DNA of 55,393 nt. Origin: Alphaproteobacteria bacterium. Its GTDB lineage: Bacteria; Pseudomonadota; Alphaproteobacteria; UBA828. The position numbers and the translations under genes are program-made. Below the pieces are notes generated by a model. The model had not been told where the DNA came from, did not search any database, and was given only the letters and a program-made list of their open reading frames with translations. Where the stretch lies: contig JAJDXK010000079.1 of assembly GCA_022823305.1 (NCBI GenBank), positions 1 through 55,393 on the forward strand. The letters run 5' to 3'. Of this stretch, positions 24,990 to 33,512 are shown one piece after another. Position 1 is the first letter of the stretch; every line of letters begins with the position of its first letter.

Positions 24990-26148
24990 AGCCGTCGCGG
25001 TGCGGGCGCATGGTGACGGGGCGCCGGAGCGGCGGGCGGCGCTCGGCGGCATCGGGCGCGAGGTCCACGCCGAGGCCGGGCTCGTCCGGGATGGCGACGA
25101 AGCCGTCGACCATCGGCGGCACCCCCGTCACCACGTCGGAGCCAAGGAGCTTGAGGCTGGTCTCCATCTTCAGCGCCTCGAAGCCCGTGGTGTACTCCTG
25201 GATCGCGAAGTTGGGGATCGCCGCGGCGAGATGCAGGCAGGCGGCGAGCCCGAGCGGCGAGAGCGGGTTGTGCGGCGCCACCATGACGTGATGGGCCTCG
25301 GCCAGCGCCGCCACCTTGCGCGCGCCCGTGATGCCGCCGCAGAGCGCCACGTCGACGCGTGCGAAGCTGGCCCCGCCCCTCGCCAGCAGGGCGCGGAAGT
25401 CGTGCAGCGAGGCGTAACGCTCGCCGGTGGCGATGGGCGCGTGCACGCGGCGCGCGACCTCGGCCATGGCGTCCGGGTTCTCCGGCCGGATCGGGTCCTC
25501 GCACCAGTAGGGCAGGTAGGGCTCGATGCGCGGGATGAAGTCGATGGCCTCGGCCGGCGTCAGCCGCCGATGCAGCTCCAGCAGCATGTCGACCTCGCCG
25601 CCCAGCGCCTCGCGCACGCGGCGCACGGTCTCGACCGCCCGGCCCAGGTGGGCCACGTGGGAGGCGAAGAAGGGCTCCTCCTCGCGCTCGTCGAGGAAGG
25701 GGTTGATGTGGCCCACCGCGTTGAAGCCCGCCTCCTTCAGGGCCGTGCAGTTCGCCACCAGCTCGTCCGTGGTCTTGCCGTAGGCGTGGCCGTAGACCCT
25801 GGCCCGCGTCCGGCACGGCCCGCCCAGGAGGGAATGAACCGGAACCCCCAGCGCCTTCCCCTTGATGTCCCAGAGGGCGATGTCGATGGCGGCGATGGCG
25901 CCGTTGATCGCCGCACCCTGGAAGTGGCTGAAGCGGTGCATCAGGTTCCAGTGGCGCTCGATGGGCCCCGGGTCCTCGCCCACCAGGTGGCCGGCGAAGG
26001 TCTCGATGGCGGCGCGCGAGGCGGCGAGGTGCCCCCAGGTGCCCGATTCGCCGAGCCCTGCGATGCCGGCGTCGGTCTCGATCCGCACGAAGAGGAACTG
26101 GCCGATCGAGACCGGCGTGACCGCGGTGATCTTCATCGGCGTTCCCAT
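24973..26148 (-). CDS. Enolase-superfamily (mandelate racemase/muconate lactonizing type) sugar-acid dehydratase
   Basis: A cytoplasmic metal-dependent enzyme of 391 residues, probably removing water from a sugar acid as in galactonate or mannonate dehydratases. The N-terminal capping domain is followed by the barrel. Metal-ligand positions are in LLELHRRLTP, YWCEDPI and TGERY. The first ligand is Glu where many relatives have Asp, with the His two residues later kept. The catalytic His is in APHNPLSP. ATG 26148 and ATG 26136 are both possible starts. It lies between a PQQ-type sugar dehydrogenase and rsmB, so a small sugar-oxidation unit is conceivable. Confidence 0.88.
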   Translation of the reverse strand: MGTPMKITAVTPVSIGQFLFVRIETDAGIAGLGESGTWGHLAASRAAIETFAGHLVGEDPGPIERHWNLMHRFSHFQGAAINGAIAAIDIALWDIKGKALGVPVHSLLGGPCRTRARVYGHAYGKTTDELVANCTALKEAGFNAVGHINPFLDEREEEPFFASHVAHLGRAVETVRRVREALGGEVDMLLELHRRLTPAEAIDFIPRIEPYLPYWCEDPIRPENPDAMAEVARRVHAPIATGERYASLHDFRALLARGGASFARVDVALCGGITGARKVAALAEAHHVMVAPHNPLSPLGLAACLHLAAAIPNFAIQEYTTGFEALKMETSLKLLGSDVVTGVPPMVDGFVAIPDEPGLGVDLAPDAAERRPPLRRPVTMRPHRDGFVVDQ

Positions 26149-26155
26149 CGCGGGC

Positions 26156-27328
26156 TCAGTCCGCCGGCTCCAGCCGGAGCAGCATCCCCTCGGGGTGGTC
26201 GGTGAGCAGGTAGATCAGGCCGTCCGGTCCCTGGCGCACGTCGCGGATGCGCTCCTCCAGATCCTCGAGCATGCGCTCCTCCACCGCCACGCGGCCGCCC
26301 GAGACCTCGAGCCGCACCAGCAGCTCGCCGGAGAGCGCGCCGGCGAAGAAGCTCCCGCGCCAGGCCGGGAAGCGGTCCGCGTCGTAGATCATCAGCCCGG
26401 ATGGCGAGATCGAGGGCACCCAGTAGTGCACGGGCTGGGCCATGCCCTCCTTGTGGGTGCCTTCGCCGATGCTGAAGCCCATGTAGCTCTTGCCGTAGGT
26501 GATGACCGGCCAGCCGTAGTTCACCCCGGGCTCGATCAGGTTGAGCTCGTCGCCGCCCTTGGGGCCGTGCTCGATGGCGTAGATGCGCCCGGTCGCCCTC
26601 TCCAGGGTCATGCCCTGGGGGTTGCGGTGGCCGACGGAGTAGAGCTCGGGGCGCACGCCGGCGCGGCCTGCGAAGGGGTTGTCGGCGGGCACGCGGCCGT
26701 CGTCGTGCAGGCGGATGATGCTGCCTGCCGGGTCGTCCTGCTCCTGCGCGCGGTCGGAATCGCCGCGATCGCCCGCGGTGACGAAGAGGTGACCGTCGGC
26801 GAACACCAGCCGCGAGCCGAAGTGGCGCCCGTTGTCGTCGCGCGGCAGGGCGACGTAGATCTCCTCCACGTCCTCCAGCCGCCCGCCCGCGAGCCGGCCG
26901 CGGGCGACGGCGGTGGCGGCCTCGTCGTCCCCCTCGTCGGGGCTCGAATAGGAGAGGTAGATCAGGCCGTTGTCGGCGAAGTCCGGGTGCAGCGCCACGT
27001 CGAGCAGCCCGCCCTGGCCCTCGGCCCAGACCCGGGGCACGCCGGCGACCGGCGCGGGTTCGAGCACGCCGCCCGCGACGATGCGCAGCCTGCCGGGACG
27101 CTCGCTCACCAGCATCCGCCCGTCGGGGAGGAAGGCGAGGGCCCAGGGATGTTCCAGCCCTTCCATCACCTTCACCAGGTGGAAGCGGTGCTTCGCGCTC
27201 TCGTAGGTGCCGATGCGCTCGGCCGCCGCCGGCGGGCAGGCGAAGCCGGCGAGCAGCAGGGCCATCGCCAGCAGCACCGCGAAAGCGCTCCCGGCCCGCA
27301 TCCCTGCGCTGCAATACCTCGACAGCAT
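26156..27328 (-). CDS. PQQ-dependent aldose sugar dehydrogenase family (Asd/YliI-like)
   Basis: A secreted six-bladed beta-propeller that oxidises aldose sugars with pyrroloquinoline quinone. The 390-residue protein has a signal peptide (about 1-36, ending PPAAAE). It then runs LEHPWALAFLPDGRMLVSERPGRL, the typical first blade with the active-site His, LDVALHPDF, and the later GHRNPQGMTL and EHGPKGGDELN segments that bind PQQ and calcium. The ATG at 27328 is preceded by GGGGAG and gives a clean signal peptide. It is 8 bp upstream of the dehydratase gene, so they are co-transcribed. PQQ synthesis genes are not in the window. Confidence 0.9.
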   Translation of the reverse strand: MLSRYCSAGMRAGSAFAVLLAMALLLAGFACPPAAAERIGTYESAKHRFHLVKVMEGLEHPWALAFLPDGRMLVSERPGRLRIVAGGVLEPAPVAGVPRVWAEGQGGLLDVALHPDFADNGLIYLSYSSPDEGDDEAATAVARGRLAGGRLEDVEEIYVALPRDDNGRHFGSRLVFADGHLFVTAGDRGDSDRAQEQDDPAGSIIRLHDDGRVPADNPFAGRAGVRPELYSVGHRNPQGMTLERATGRIYAIEHGPKGGDELNLIEPGVNYGWPVITYGKSYMGFSIGEGTHKEGMAQPVHYWVPSISPSGLMIYDADRFPAWRGSFFAGALSGELLVRLEVSGGRVAVEERMLEDLEERIRDVRQGPDGLIYLLTDHPEGMLLRLEPAD

Positions 27329-27453
27329 CGGTGCTCCCCCGTAGCGCGCCGACCCTATCACCCGGCGCGGGACACGCGCCAGCGAGGGCGCTGCCACGCC
27401 GAACTTGCGAGCGGCGATCGCGTGGCCCACGGTTGGAGGGGAGGTGATACCGC

Positions 27454-28326
27454 ATGATCAGAGTCGTAAGTTGGAATATCTTCAAGAAATGGCCGCCGTG
27501 GCACGAACTGGTCGAGATGGCGCGCCGGGGCGAGGTGGATGTCGCGCTCTTGCAGGAAGCGGGGAAGCCGCCCGCAGATCTGGCGTATCCGATTCGATGC
27601 GGGAGCGACGAATTCTGGAAGGGCCAGCGGTACGAAGGCCGCCCGATCTATGACCGCTGGCCCCTGGTCGTGCAATTGTCCGACAGGGTAGATATCGATT
27701 GGTTCAGGGCGGTCCCGCCGATCAGCGAGCTGGGCGAGAGCGACATCGCCGTGAGCGGCATCGGGACCATCGCAGCCGCCAGGGTGACGCCGCGCGGCCG
27801 ACCGAAGGACGAAGCGTTTATCGCGGTCTCCATGTATGCGCGGTACATGAAGCCTCACCCGTCGACAGGCACATCGTGGGGCGTCGGCGCCTCCGACGTG
27901 TCGGTGCACCGTATCCTCTCCGATATCTCGGCCTTCATCGGCCACGAGGACCCGTCCACGCACCGCATTCTCGCGGCCGGCGATTTCAACATGATCTATG
28001 GCGCGACGGGCCATACTCTGGCGCTGCCTGAGCGCGAGAAGGCGGCTTGGGACCGGATGGCGGCGCTCGGTCTCGAGTTCCTTGGACCGCAGGCACCGGA
28101 TGGATGGCAGCCCTTCGAGCCTCAACCCGATGTGCCGCCCGACACGAAGAACGTGCCGACGTGGGTACGAAACGGGCGCCCTCCGGAAGAGGCTAACCGC
28201 CAGTTCGACTACGCCATCGCCTCGCGCGGGTTCCATGAGAGAGTGAGGGTGCGCGCGCTCAACAGACCGGATGAATGGGGGCCGAGCGACCATTGCCGAC
28301 TGTCGATCGAGGTCGATATGGATTGA
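27454..28326 (+). CDS. Endonuclease/exonuclease/phosphatase-family protein
   Basis: A 290-residue metal-dependent phosphoesterase-fold protein. Motifs run in the expected order: SWNIF (Asn), ALLQEAG (metal Glu), AAGDFNMIYG (Asp and Asn) and GPSDHCRL (Asp-His pair). No signal peptide is seen, so it is cytoplasmic. The substrate could be nucleic acid, a phospholipid or a small phosphate. A near-perfect Shine-Dalgarno GGAGGTGAT sits five bases before the ATG. Codon use differs from the surroundings (early AGA, AGT, AAT, AAA, GTA, TAT), and the gene is visibly less GC-rich, suggesting horizontal acquisition. It diverges from the PQQ dehydrogenase. Confidence 0.82.
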   Translation: MIRVVSWNIFKKWPPWHELVEMARRGEVDVALLQEAGKPPADLAYPIRCGSDEFWKGQRYEGRPIYDRWPLVVQLSDRVDIDWFRAVPPISELGESDIAVSGIGTIAAARVTPRGRPKDEAFIAVSMYARYMKPHPSTGTSWGVGASDVSVHRILSDISAFIGHEDPSTHRILAAGDFNMIYGATGHTLALPEREKAAWDRMAALGLEFLGPQAPDGWQPFEPQPDVPPDTKNVPTWVRNGRPPEEANRQFDYAIASRGFHERVRVRALNRPDEWGPSDHCRLSIEVDMD

Positions 28327-28421
28327 GTCGATTGGGCGTCCCCCCCCCCCGCCGGGGTTGCGGCTCATGTGCGCATGGGCCACCGTGCTGGGAGCGAAAG
28401 CAACCCACGGGAAGACGCGGG

Positions 28422-28997
28422 ATGACACGTGTGCTGAGCCCCGCCCTGCTGCAACGGGGCCGCTCCGCCCTTGCCGTCATCGACATGCAGGAGCGGCTCA
28501 TGCCCGCCATCGCGGACGCCGACGCCGTGACGCGCGCGGTCGGCATCCTGGTCGAGGCGGCGCGGCATCTCGAGGTTCCGGTGATCGTCACCGAGCAGTA
28601 TCCCAAGGGGCTGGGACCCACCGTCGAGGCCGTCGCCGGGCGCCTGCCCAACGGCGCCGAGGTGGTCTCCAAGATGACCTTCAGCGCCGCGCGCAACCGC
28701 GATTTCGAGGGGCATCTGCGGCGGCTCCGGGCCGGCGGGCGCGATCACATCGTGCTCTGCGGCGTCGAGAGTCATGTCTGCGTGATGCAGACCGCCGCCG
28801 ACCTCAGCGCGCAGGGCTACGGCGTTCACATCGCGGCGGACGCCTGCAGCTCCCGCGCGGCCGCCAGCAAGGAGGCCGCGCTGGCCCGCTACGCCGCGCT
28901 GGACATTTCCTGCCTGAGCACCGAGATGGTGCTCTTCGAGTGGCTGGAGGCCGCCGGCACGCCCGAGTTCAAGGTCGTCTCCCGCCTCGTCAAGTAG
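28422..28997 (+). CDS. Isochorismatase-family cysteine hydrolase
   Basis: A cytoplasmic hydrolase of 191 residues. It shows the catalytic triad of the family: Asp in ALAVIDMQERL (about residue 21), Lys in SKMTFSA, and Cys in CGVESHVCVMQTA, with the cis-peptide VES context. This resembles the YcaC-like group, whose natural substrates are mostly unknown. The ATG at 28422 is the start before the conserved Asp strand. It lies 95 bp after the endonuclease-like gene, and the poly-C tract falls between them. GC-rich codon use returns here. Confidence 0.9.
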   Translation: MTRVLSPALLQRGRSALAVIDMQERLMPAIADADAVTRAVGILVEAARHLEVPVIVTEQYPKGLGPTVEAVAGRLPNGAEVVSKMTFSAARNRDFEGHLRRLRAGGRDHIVLCGVESHVCVMQTAADLSAQGYGVHIAADACSSRAAASKEAALARYAALDISCLSTEMVLFEWLEAAGTPEFKVVSRLVK

Positions 28998-29036
28998 GCG
29001 CGCGCGGCAGGGCAGGGCGGCCGGAGGCGCGCAGGA

Positions 29037-29600
29037 ATGCTGCCACGCAGGGGGCTGATGGGCGCGGCGCTCGCCGCGGTCCTGCTCGCGGGCGCCGCGC
29101 CTTGCGCAACGGCGGCGCAGCCGATGCTGATCGGCGGCGGCGCGGCGGACGGCCTCCAGACCCTCGCGGCACGCCAGATCTGCGCGCTCGTGAACGAGCA
29201 CGCGCGGGAGACGTACGGCTGCATCGCCCGCCCGGCGCCGGGCTCGCTCTTCAACATCCGCGCGATCGAGATCGCGCTGATGGAATTCGGCTTCGCCCAG
29301 TCGGACCGCGCCCGCGACGCCGTCGAGGGGACCGGCGCCTGGGAGGGCGCGCCCGTGGCGGGCCTCAGGAGCGTGTTCGCCATGAGCGCGGTGTCGGCGG
29401 AGGTGGTGACCGGCGCCGAGGTTGCCGAGGACCTCGTCTACGACACGGTGAAGATCGTCGTCGAGAACCTCGAGGCGCTGCGGGGCGCGCACCCGGCCTT
29501 CGCCGATCTGACGCCGGCGGCGATGCTGGAGGGCCTTGCGGCACCACTCCACCCCGGCGCCGCGCGCTACTACCTGGAGCAGGGATGGCTCGAGCCATGA
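29037..29600 (+). CDS. TAXI-family TRAP solute-binding protein with internal deletion (possible pseudogene)
   Basis: An exported protein of 187 residues with a signal peptide (about 1-27). The N-terminal part matches the start of TAXI binding proteins: [41 protein letters not shown] and GLRSVFAMS. The C-terminal part matches their end: AEDLVYDTVKIVVENLEALR, HPAFADLTP and APLHPGAARYYLE. Normal members have about 320 residues. Here the central block, including most of the second lobe, is missing at about residue 118, while the reading frame is kept. It may be a decayed gene or a repurposed mini-protein. No TAXI permease is nearby. Confidence 0.75.
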   Translation: MLPRRGLMGAALAAVLLAGAAPCATAAQPMLIGGGAADGLQTLAARQICALVNEHARETYGCIARPAPGSLFNIRAIEIALMEFGFAQSDRARDAVEGTGAWEGAPVAGLRSVFAMSAVSAEVVTGAEVAEDLVYDTVKIVVENLEALRGAHPAFADLTPAAMLEGLAAPLHPGAARYYLEQGWLEP

Positions 29601-29622
29601 CGGCCGCCCGCGCCCGCGCGCC

Positions 29623-30402
29623 ATGCGCCTCTTCCTGAGGCAGCGCGAGCCCGCGATCCGGCGCGCCGAGTGGCGCCCGGCGCCCGCGCGCACGCCCGAG
29701 GGCGGGCGGGTCTACGCCATCGGCGACATCCACGGCCGGCTCGACCTGCTGCGCATGCTGGCCGCCGCCATCGACGAGGAGCAGCAGGACCTGCGTCCTG
29801 CGCGCACCACGCTGGTGTTCGTCGGCGACTACGTGGACAGGGGCCCGGATTCCCGGGCGGTCATCGACTGGCTGATCGAGCGCCCGCTGCCCGCCTTCGA
29901 GCGGGTGCACCTGCGCGGCAACCACGAGGACTGGTTCGAGAGCTTCCTCAGTGATACCGCCGTCGGGCCGAGCTGGCTCTACTGCGGCGGCGTGGAGACG
30001 CTGGCGAGCTACGGTGTGGCCGCAGCACCCGGCGAGAACGACCCGCGCCGTCTGCGGGCGCTGCAGGCGGAGCTGGCGGCGGCGCTGCCGGGGAGCCACC
30101 GCGCCTTCCTGCGCGCGCTCGAGAACCACCGCGCCATCGGCGGCTACCTCTTCGTCCATGCCGGCGTGCGGCCCGGCGTGCCGCTCGATCGGCAATCGCC
30201 CGACGACATGCTGTGGATCCGCGAGGAGTTCCTGCACGCGCGCGAGGATCACGGCCACGTGGTCGTGCACGGCCACACCATCGCGAGCGAGGTCGAGGTG
30301 CGCGAGAACCGCATCGGCATCGACACCGGCGCCTTCGCCACCAACGTGCTGAGCTGCCTCGTGCTGGAGGCGGACCGCTACCGCCTGATCCAGACCGGCT
30401 GA
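29623..30402 (+). CDS. Metallophosphoesterase (PP2A-like bacterial serine/threonine phosphatase)
   Basis: A cytoplasmic two-metal phosphatase of 259 residues with the full calcineurin-type motif set: GDIHGRLD, GDYVDRGPDS, LRGNHEDWF, FVHAGVRPG and VVHGHT. This resembles PrpA/PrpE-type protein or nucleotide phosphatases. The ATG at 29623 is followed by a basic stretch (MRLFLRQREPAIRR) before the catalytic domain. It lies 22 bp after the truncated TAXI gene on the same strand. The substrate is not determined by the sequence. Confidence 0.92.
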   Translation: MRLFLRQREPAIRRAEWRPAPARTPEGGRVYAIGDIHGRLDLLRMLAAAIDEEQQDLRPARTTLVFVGDYVDRGPDSRAVIDWLIERPLPAFERVHLRGNHEDWFESFLSDTAVGPSWLYCGGVETLASYGVAAAPGENDPRRLRALQAELAAALPGSHRAFLRALENHRAIGGYLFVHAGVRPGVPLDRQSPDDMLWIREEFLHAREDHGHVVVHGHTIASEVEVRENRIGIDTGAFATNVLSCLVLEADRYRLIQTG

Positions 30403-30406
30403 GCGT

Positions 30407-30432
30407 CGCGCGGGCCGGAAAGGTCCCGCGCG
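30407..30432. terminator. Hairpin between convergent phosphatase and SDR genes
   Basis: CGCGCGGG (30407-30414) pairs with CCCGCGCG (30425-30432), with two further pairs around a GGAAA loop. It lies 4 bp after the phosphatase stop and between convergent genes. There is no T run, so termination activity is inferred. Confidence 0.45.
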
Positions 30433-30458
30433 CGGAAACGGAGTCGCTCGGGCGCCGC

Positions 30459-31232
30459 TCAGCCCGGCGGCAGACCGGCGGTGAGTCCGCCGTCGATCAC
30501 CAGCGCCGTTCCGGTGACCCAGCGGGCCTCGTCGGAGGCGAGGTAGAGGAACGCGGCCGCGATCTCGTCGGGCTGGCCCATGCGGCCCAGGGGGTGCGCG
30601 GCATCGGCCGCCGCCCGGCTCGCCGCGGGGTCCTCCTGCGCATCGAAGTAGGCCATGGCCATCGGCGTCTCGACGAAGCCGGGGCAGACGCAGTTCACGC
30701 GGATGCCGTGGGCGGCGCCGTCGAGCGCCATGCACCGGGTCAGCATCACGACGCCCGCCTTTGCCGCGGAATAGCCGTGCTGGCCGGCCATTCCGACGAT
30801 GCCGGCGACCGACGCCGTGTTGAGCACGACCCCGCCACCGGCCGCGACGAAACGCGGCCAGACCGCCCGGCTGGCCCGATAGATGCTCGACAGGTCGATG
30901 TCGAGCACGCGCTCCCACTCGCCCGCCGCCAGCGTCTCGACGGTGCCGACCATCGGGATCGCGGCGTTGTTCACCAGGATGTCGACGCCGCCGAGCGCGT
31001 CCCAGGCGCGCTCGACCATGGCGGAGACGGAGGCGTCGTCTCCCACGTCGGCGGCGAGGCCGAGCGCCGTTCCGCCCCGGTCGCGGAGTGCGACGGCGTG
31101 CGCGTCCGCGCCGGCGCCGTCCAGGTCGGCGATGGCGACGGCGGCACCCTCCGCCGCGAAGCGCGCGGCGGTCGCGGCGCCGATGCCCGAGGCACCGCCG
31201 GTCACCAGCGCACGCTTGCCTGCCAGCCGCAT
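30459..31232 (-). CDS. Short-chain dehydrogenase/reductase (SDR) family oxidoreductase
   Basis: A cytoplasmic NAD(P)-dependent oxidoreductase of 257 residues, classical SDR size. The nucleotide motif is TGGASGIG (about 12-19), the structural Asn motif is LVNNAAIP, and the catalytic YxxxK is GYSAAKAGV, preceded by the Ser in LNTASVAG. The Asp after beta-2 (AIADLDG) favours NAD over NADP. The C-terminal GTALVIDGGLTAG is typical of 3-oxoacyl-reductase and sugar-alcohol dehydrogenase subgroups. It appears monocistronic. The substrate cannot be specified. Confidence 0.92.
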   Translation of the reverse strand: MRLAGKRALVTGGASGIGAATAARFAAEGAAVAIADLDGAGADAHAVALRDRGGTALGLAADVGDDASVSAMVERAWDALGGVDILVNNAAIPMVGTVETLAAGEWERVLDIDLSSIYRASRAVWPRFVAAGGGVVLNTASVAGIVGMAGQHGYSAAKAGVVMLTRCMALDGAAHGIRVNCVCPGFVETPMAMAYFDAQEDPAASRAAADAAHPLGRMGQPDEIAAAFLYLASDEARWVTGTALVIDGGLTAGLPPG

Positions 31233-31390
31233 CGACGCCTCCTCACACCCTGGGGCCCTTCGAGACCGTCATCCGGTCGGGGCGCGCTCGACTCCCCCCG
31301 GGGCCATAGTGCAGGCGCGATCCTTCGCAGGGAAGGGATGAAGGTCCCGCGCGCGTCGAGCAGGGCGAGATGCCGGGCCGGCCCGCGGGT

Positions 31391-31960
31391 CTATTCGGTG
31401 GGGAGTTCTGCGGGCTCCGCGCTGAGCGAGCGGAGATAGGCGAGCACATCGGCCCGGTCGCCGTCCTTGGAGACCCCCTTGAAGGCCATCTTGGTGCCCG
31501 GCACGTTGCCCTTGGGGTCGGCGACGAAGGCGTCGAGGCGGTCCCAGTCCCAGACGCCCTCCAGTTCCGCCATGGCGGTGGAGTAGGAGAAGCCCTCGTG
31601 GCTCGCGATGGTGCGGTTCACGATGTTCCAGAGGTTGGGGCCGACCTTGTTCTTGCCGCCGTCGTCGACGGTGTGGCAGGCGGCGCACTTCTTGAACACC
31701 TTCTGCCCCTTGGCGGGGTCGGCGTCTGCCAGCAGGGCCGCCAGCGACATGGCGGGCTCCTCGGCCTCGGCGGGAGCCGCCTCGTCGTCGTGCATGGCGT
31801 CGTCCTGCTCGAGGCCCGCGACCACGTAGTGGACCACCTGCTCGTGGTGGCCGTGCTCGAGCTTGCCGAAGGCCGCGAGCGAGATCAGCCAAGCCGTCAT
31901 CGCCGTCAGCCCCGCGAAGAGGATCGCGCCGAAGACCTTGTTCAGCTCGTAGGTGTTCAT
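31391..31960 (-). CDS. Membrane-anchored cytochrome c (class I, c2/c552-like)
   Basis: An electron-transfer protein of 189 residues. An uncleaved N-terminal membrane helix (about 11-30) and an acidic linker (about 50-70) precede a soluble c-type haem domain. The haem site is C92-A-A-C95-H96 and the sixth ligand is Met158 in GTKMAFKG. This matches the CycM-type anchored cytochrome c of alphaproteobacteria, which passes electrons from the bc1 complex to terminal oxidase. Divergent from kdsB, it occupies a place frequently found in the group. The short gap 31961-32100 should carry both promoters. Confidence 0.93.
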   Translation of the reverse strand: MNTYELNKVFGAILFAGLTAMTAWLISLAAFGKLEHGHHEQVVHYVVAGLEQDDAMHDDEAAPAEAEEPAMSLAALLADADPAKGQKVFKKCAACHTVDDGGKNKVGPNLWNIVNRTIASHEGFSYSTAMAELEGVWDWDRLDAFVADPKGNVPGTKMAFKGVSKDGDRADVLAYLRSLSAEPAELPTE

Positions 31961-32100
31961 ACCGACCGCTGGTGTGGGTGGAACCGCTTCGCCGGGAGCC
32001 GACAGCGCCGGAGATTAGCCGCTTCGCCCGGCCATGTCCAACCGTCGTCGACCACCGTCGTCCTCGACAATTCGGGCCCGGCGCCTTATCTGGCAGGGCC

Positions 32101-32877
32101 ATGACCGCGCCCGCCGAGACCCGCCCGCCGGAGAGCCCGATCGTGCTGATCCCGGCGCGCATGGCCTCGCGGCGGCTGCCCGGCAAGCCGCTCGCGGACA
32201 TCGCAGGCAGGCCGATGATCGTGCATGTGCTGGAGCGTGCCCAGGCGGCAGCCATCGGCCCCGTGGTGGTGGCCTGCGCCGAGCGTGAGATCGCAGACGC
32301 GGTCGAGGCCGCCGGCGGGCACGCGGTGCTCACCCGCGCGGACCACGCCTCGGGCTCCGACCGCATCTTCGAGGCGCTGCAGGCGATCGACCCGCAGAGC
32401 CGCCACGACGCAGTGGTCAACCTGCAGGGGGACCTGCCCACCCTCGAGCCTGCGCTGCCGGCGCGCGCGCTGGCGCTGCTCGCGGACTCGGCCGTCGATG
32501 TCGGCACGCTCGCGGCCGAGATCGCCGATCCGGCGGAGCGGGCGGACCCGAGCGTGGTCAAGGCCGTGGTCTCCAGCACGCCGGGCGCGGGGCAGGGCCG
32601 CGCCCTCTACTTCACCCGCGCCACCGCGCCGGCGGGCGAGGGGCCGCTCTGGCACCACATCGGCCTCTATGCGTATCGGCGCGAGGCGCTCGCCCGCTTC
32701 GTCGCGCTCCCCCCCAGCCCGCTGGAGCGGCGCGAGCGGCTGGAGCAGCTCCGCCTGCTGGAGCAGGGCATGCGCATCGAGGTCGCCTTCGTCGACACGG
32801 TGCCGCTCGGCGTCGATACGCCGGCGCAGCTCGCGCGGGCACGGGCGCTCATCCAAGGAGAGGCAAGCGAAACATGA
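32101..32877 (+). CDS. kdsB: 3-deoxy-manno-octulosonate cytidylyltransferase
   Basis: A cytoplasmic enzyme that activates Kdo with CTP to give CMP-Kdo for lipopolysaccharide inner core. The 258-residue protein has the nucleotidyltransferase start [20 protein letters not shown], then the conserved [22 protein letters not shown] and [12 protein letters not shown] segments. The ATG at 32101 lies right before this conserved N-terminus; a longer frame reaches back into the upstream spacer and is not needed. Its last four bases overlap the start of the DUF924 gene. In many relatives prephenate dehydratase follows kdsB; here it does not. Confidence 0.96.
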   Translation: MTAPAETRPPESPIVLIPARMASRRLPGKPLADIAGRPMIVHVLERAQAAAIGPVVVACAEREIADAVEAAGGHAVLTRADHASGSDRIFEALQAIDPQSRHDAVVNLQGDLPTLEPALPARALALLADSAVDVGTLAAEIADPAERADPSVVKAVVSSTPGAGQGRALYFTRATAPAGEGPLWHHIGLYAYRREALARFVALPPSPLERRERLEQLRLLEQGMRIEVAFVDTVPLGVDTPAQLARARALIQGEASET

Positions 32878-33410
32878 TCCAGCAGGTTCTCTCGTTCTGG
32901 TTCGAACGCCACGGGCCCGAGCAGTGGTGGTCCAAGGACCCCGCCTTCGATCGCGCGATCCGGGCCGAATTCGGCACCCTGCACAGGCGCGCTGCGCTCG
33001 GCGAGCTCCACGAGTGGCGGGAAGCGCCGGATGGGCGCCTCGCCGAGATCATTGTGCTCGACCAGTTCTCGCGGAACCTCTACCGCAACGATGCACGCGC
33101 CTTCGCCTGCGACGGCATGGCGCTCGCGCTGGCGCAGGAGGCGGTGCGCATCGGCGCCGACCGGGCGGTGCCGCTGGAGCGCCGCAAGTTCGTCTACATG
33201 CCCTACGAGCACAGCGAGTCGCGGCAGGTTCACGAGGTCGCCGTGCGCCTCTTCGCCTCGCTGGACGATCCCGAGAGCCTCAAGTACGAGCTGCAGCACA
33301 AAGCGATCATCGACCGCTTCGGGCGCTACCCGCACCGCAACGAGGCGCTCTCGCGCGCCTCGACAGCGGCCGAGATCGCCTTCCTGGAGACGCCGAACTC
33401 CTCGTTCTGA
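32874..33410 (+). CDS. DUF924 family protein
   Basis: A 178-residue mostly helical protein of the DUF924 (TPR-like) family. It is recognised by the start [22 protein letters not shown], the central [22 protein letters not shown] and the later YMPYEHSES motif. The function is unknown; the fold suggests protein interaction. Its ATG overlaps the kdsB stop (ATGA), so translation is coupled. A 102-bp gap then separates it from transketolase. Confidence 0.9.
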   Translation: MIQQVLSFWFERHGPEQWWSKDPAFDRAIRAEFGTLHRRAALGELHEWREAPDGRLAEIIVLDQFSRNLYRNDARAFACDGMALALAQEAVRIGADRAVPLERRKFVYMPYEHSESRQVHEVAVRLFASLDDPESLKYELQHKAIIDRFGRYPHRNEALSRASTAAEIAFLETPNSSF

Positions 33411-33439
33411 ACGTACGCGAACTCGCGTCCTGCGCGCTG

Positions 33440-33468
33440 TTGACGGTGGCGCGAGCGGGGGGCATGGT
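33440..33468 (+). promoter_or_regulatory. Possible sigma-70-like promoter for the tkt operon
   Basis: TTGACG (33440-33445) and CATGGT (33463-33468) are 17 bases apart, 45 bp before the transketolase ATG. The -35 box is good but the -10 box is poor, so this is tentative. Confidence 0.25.
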
Positions 33469-33512
33469 GCGCCCGTCTCAGGGCAGGGCGAGGCGGCAAG
33501 GGGCGGGGGCGC

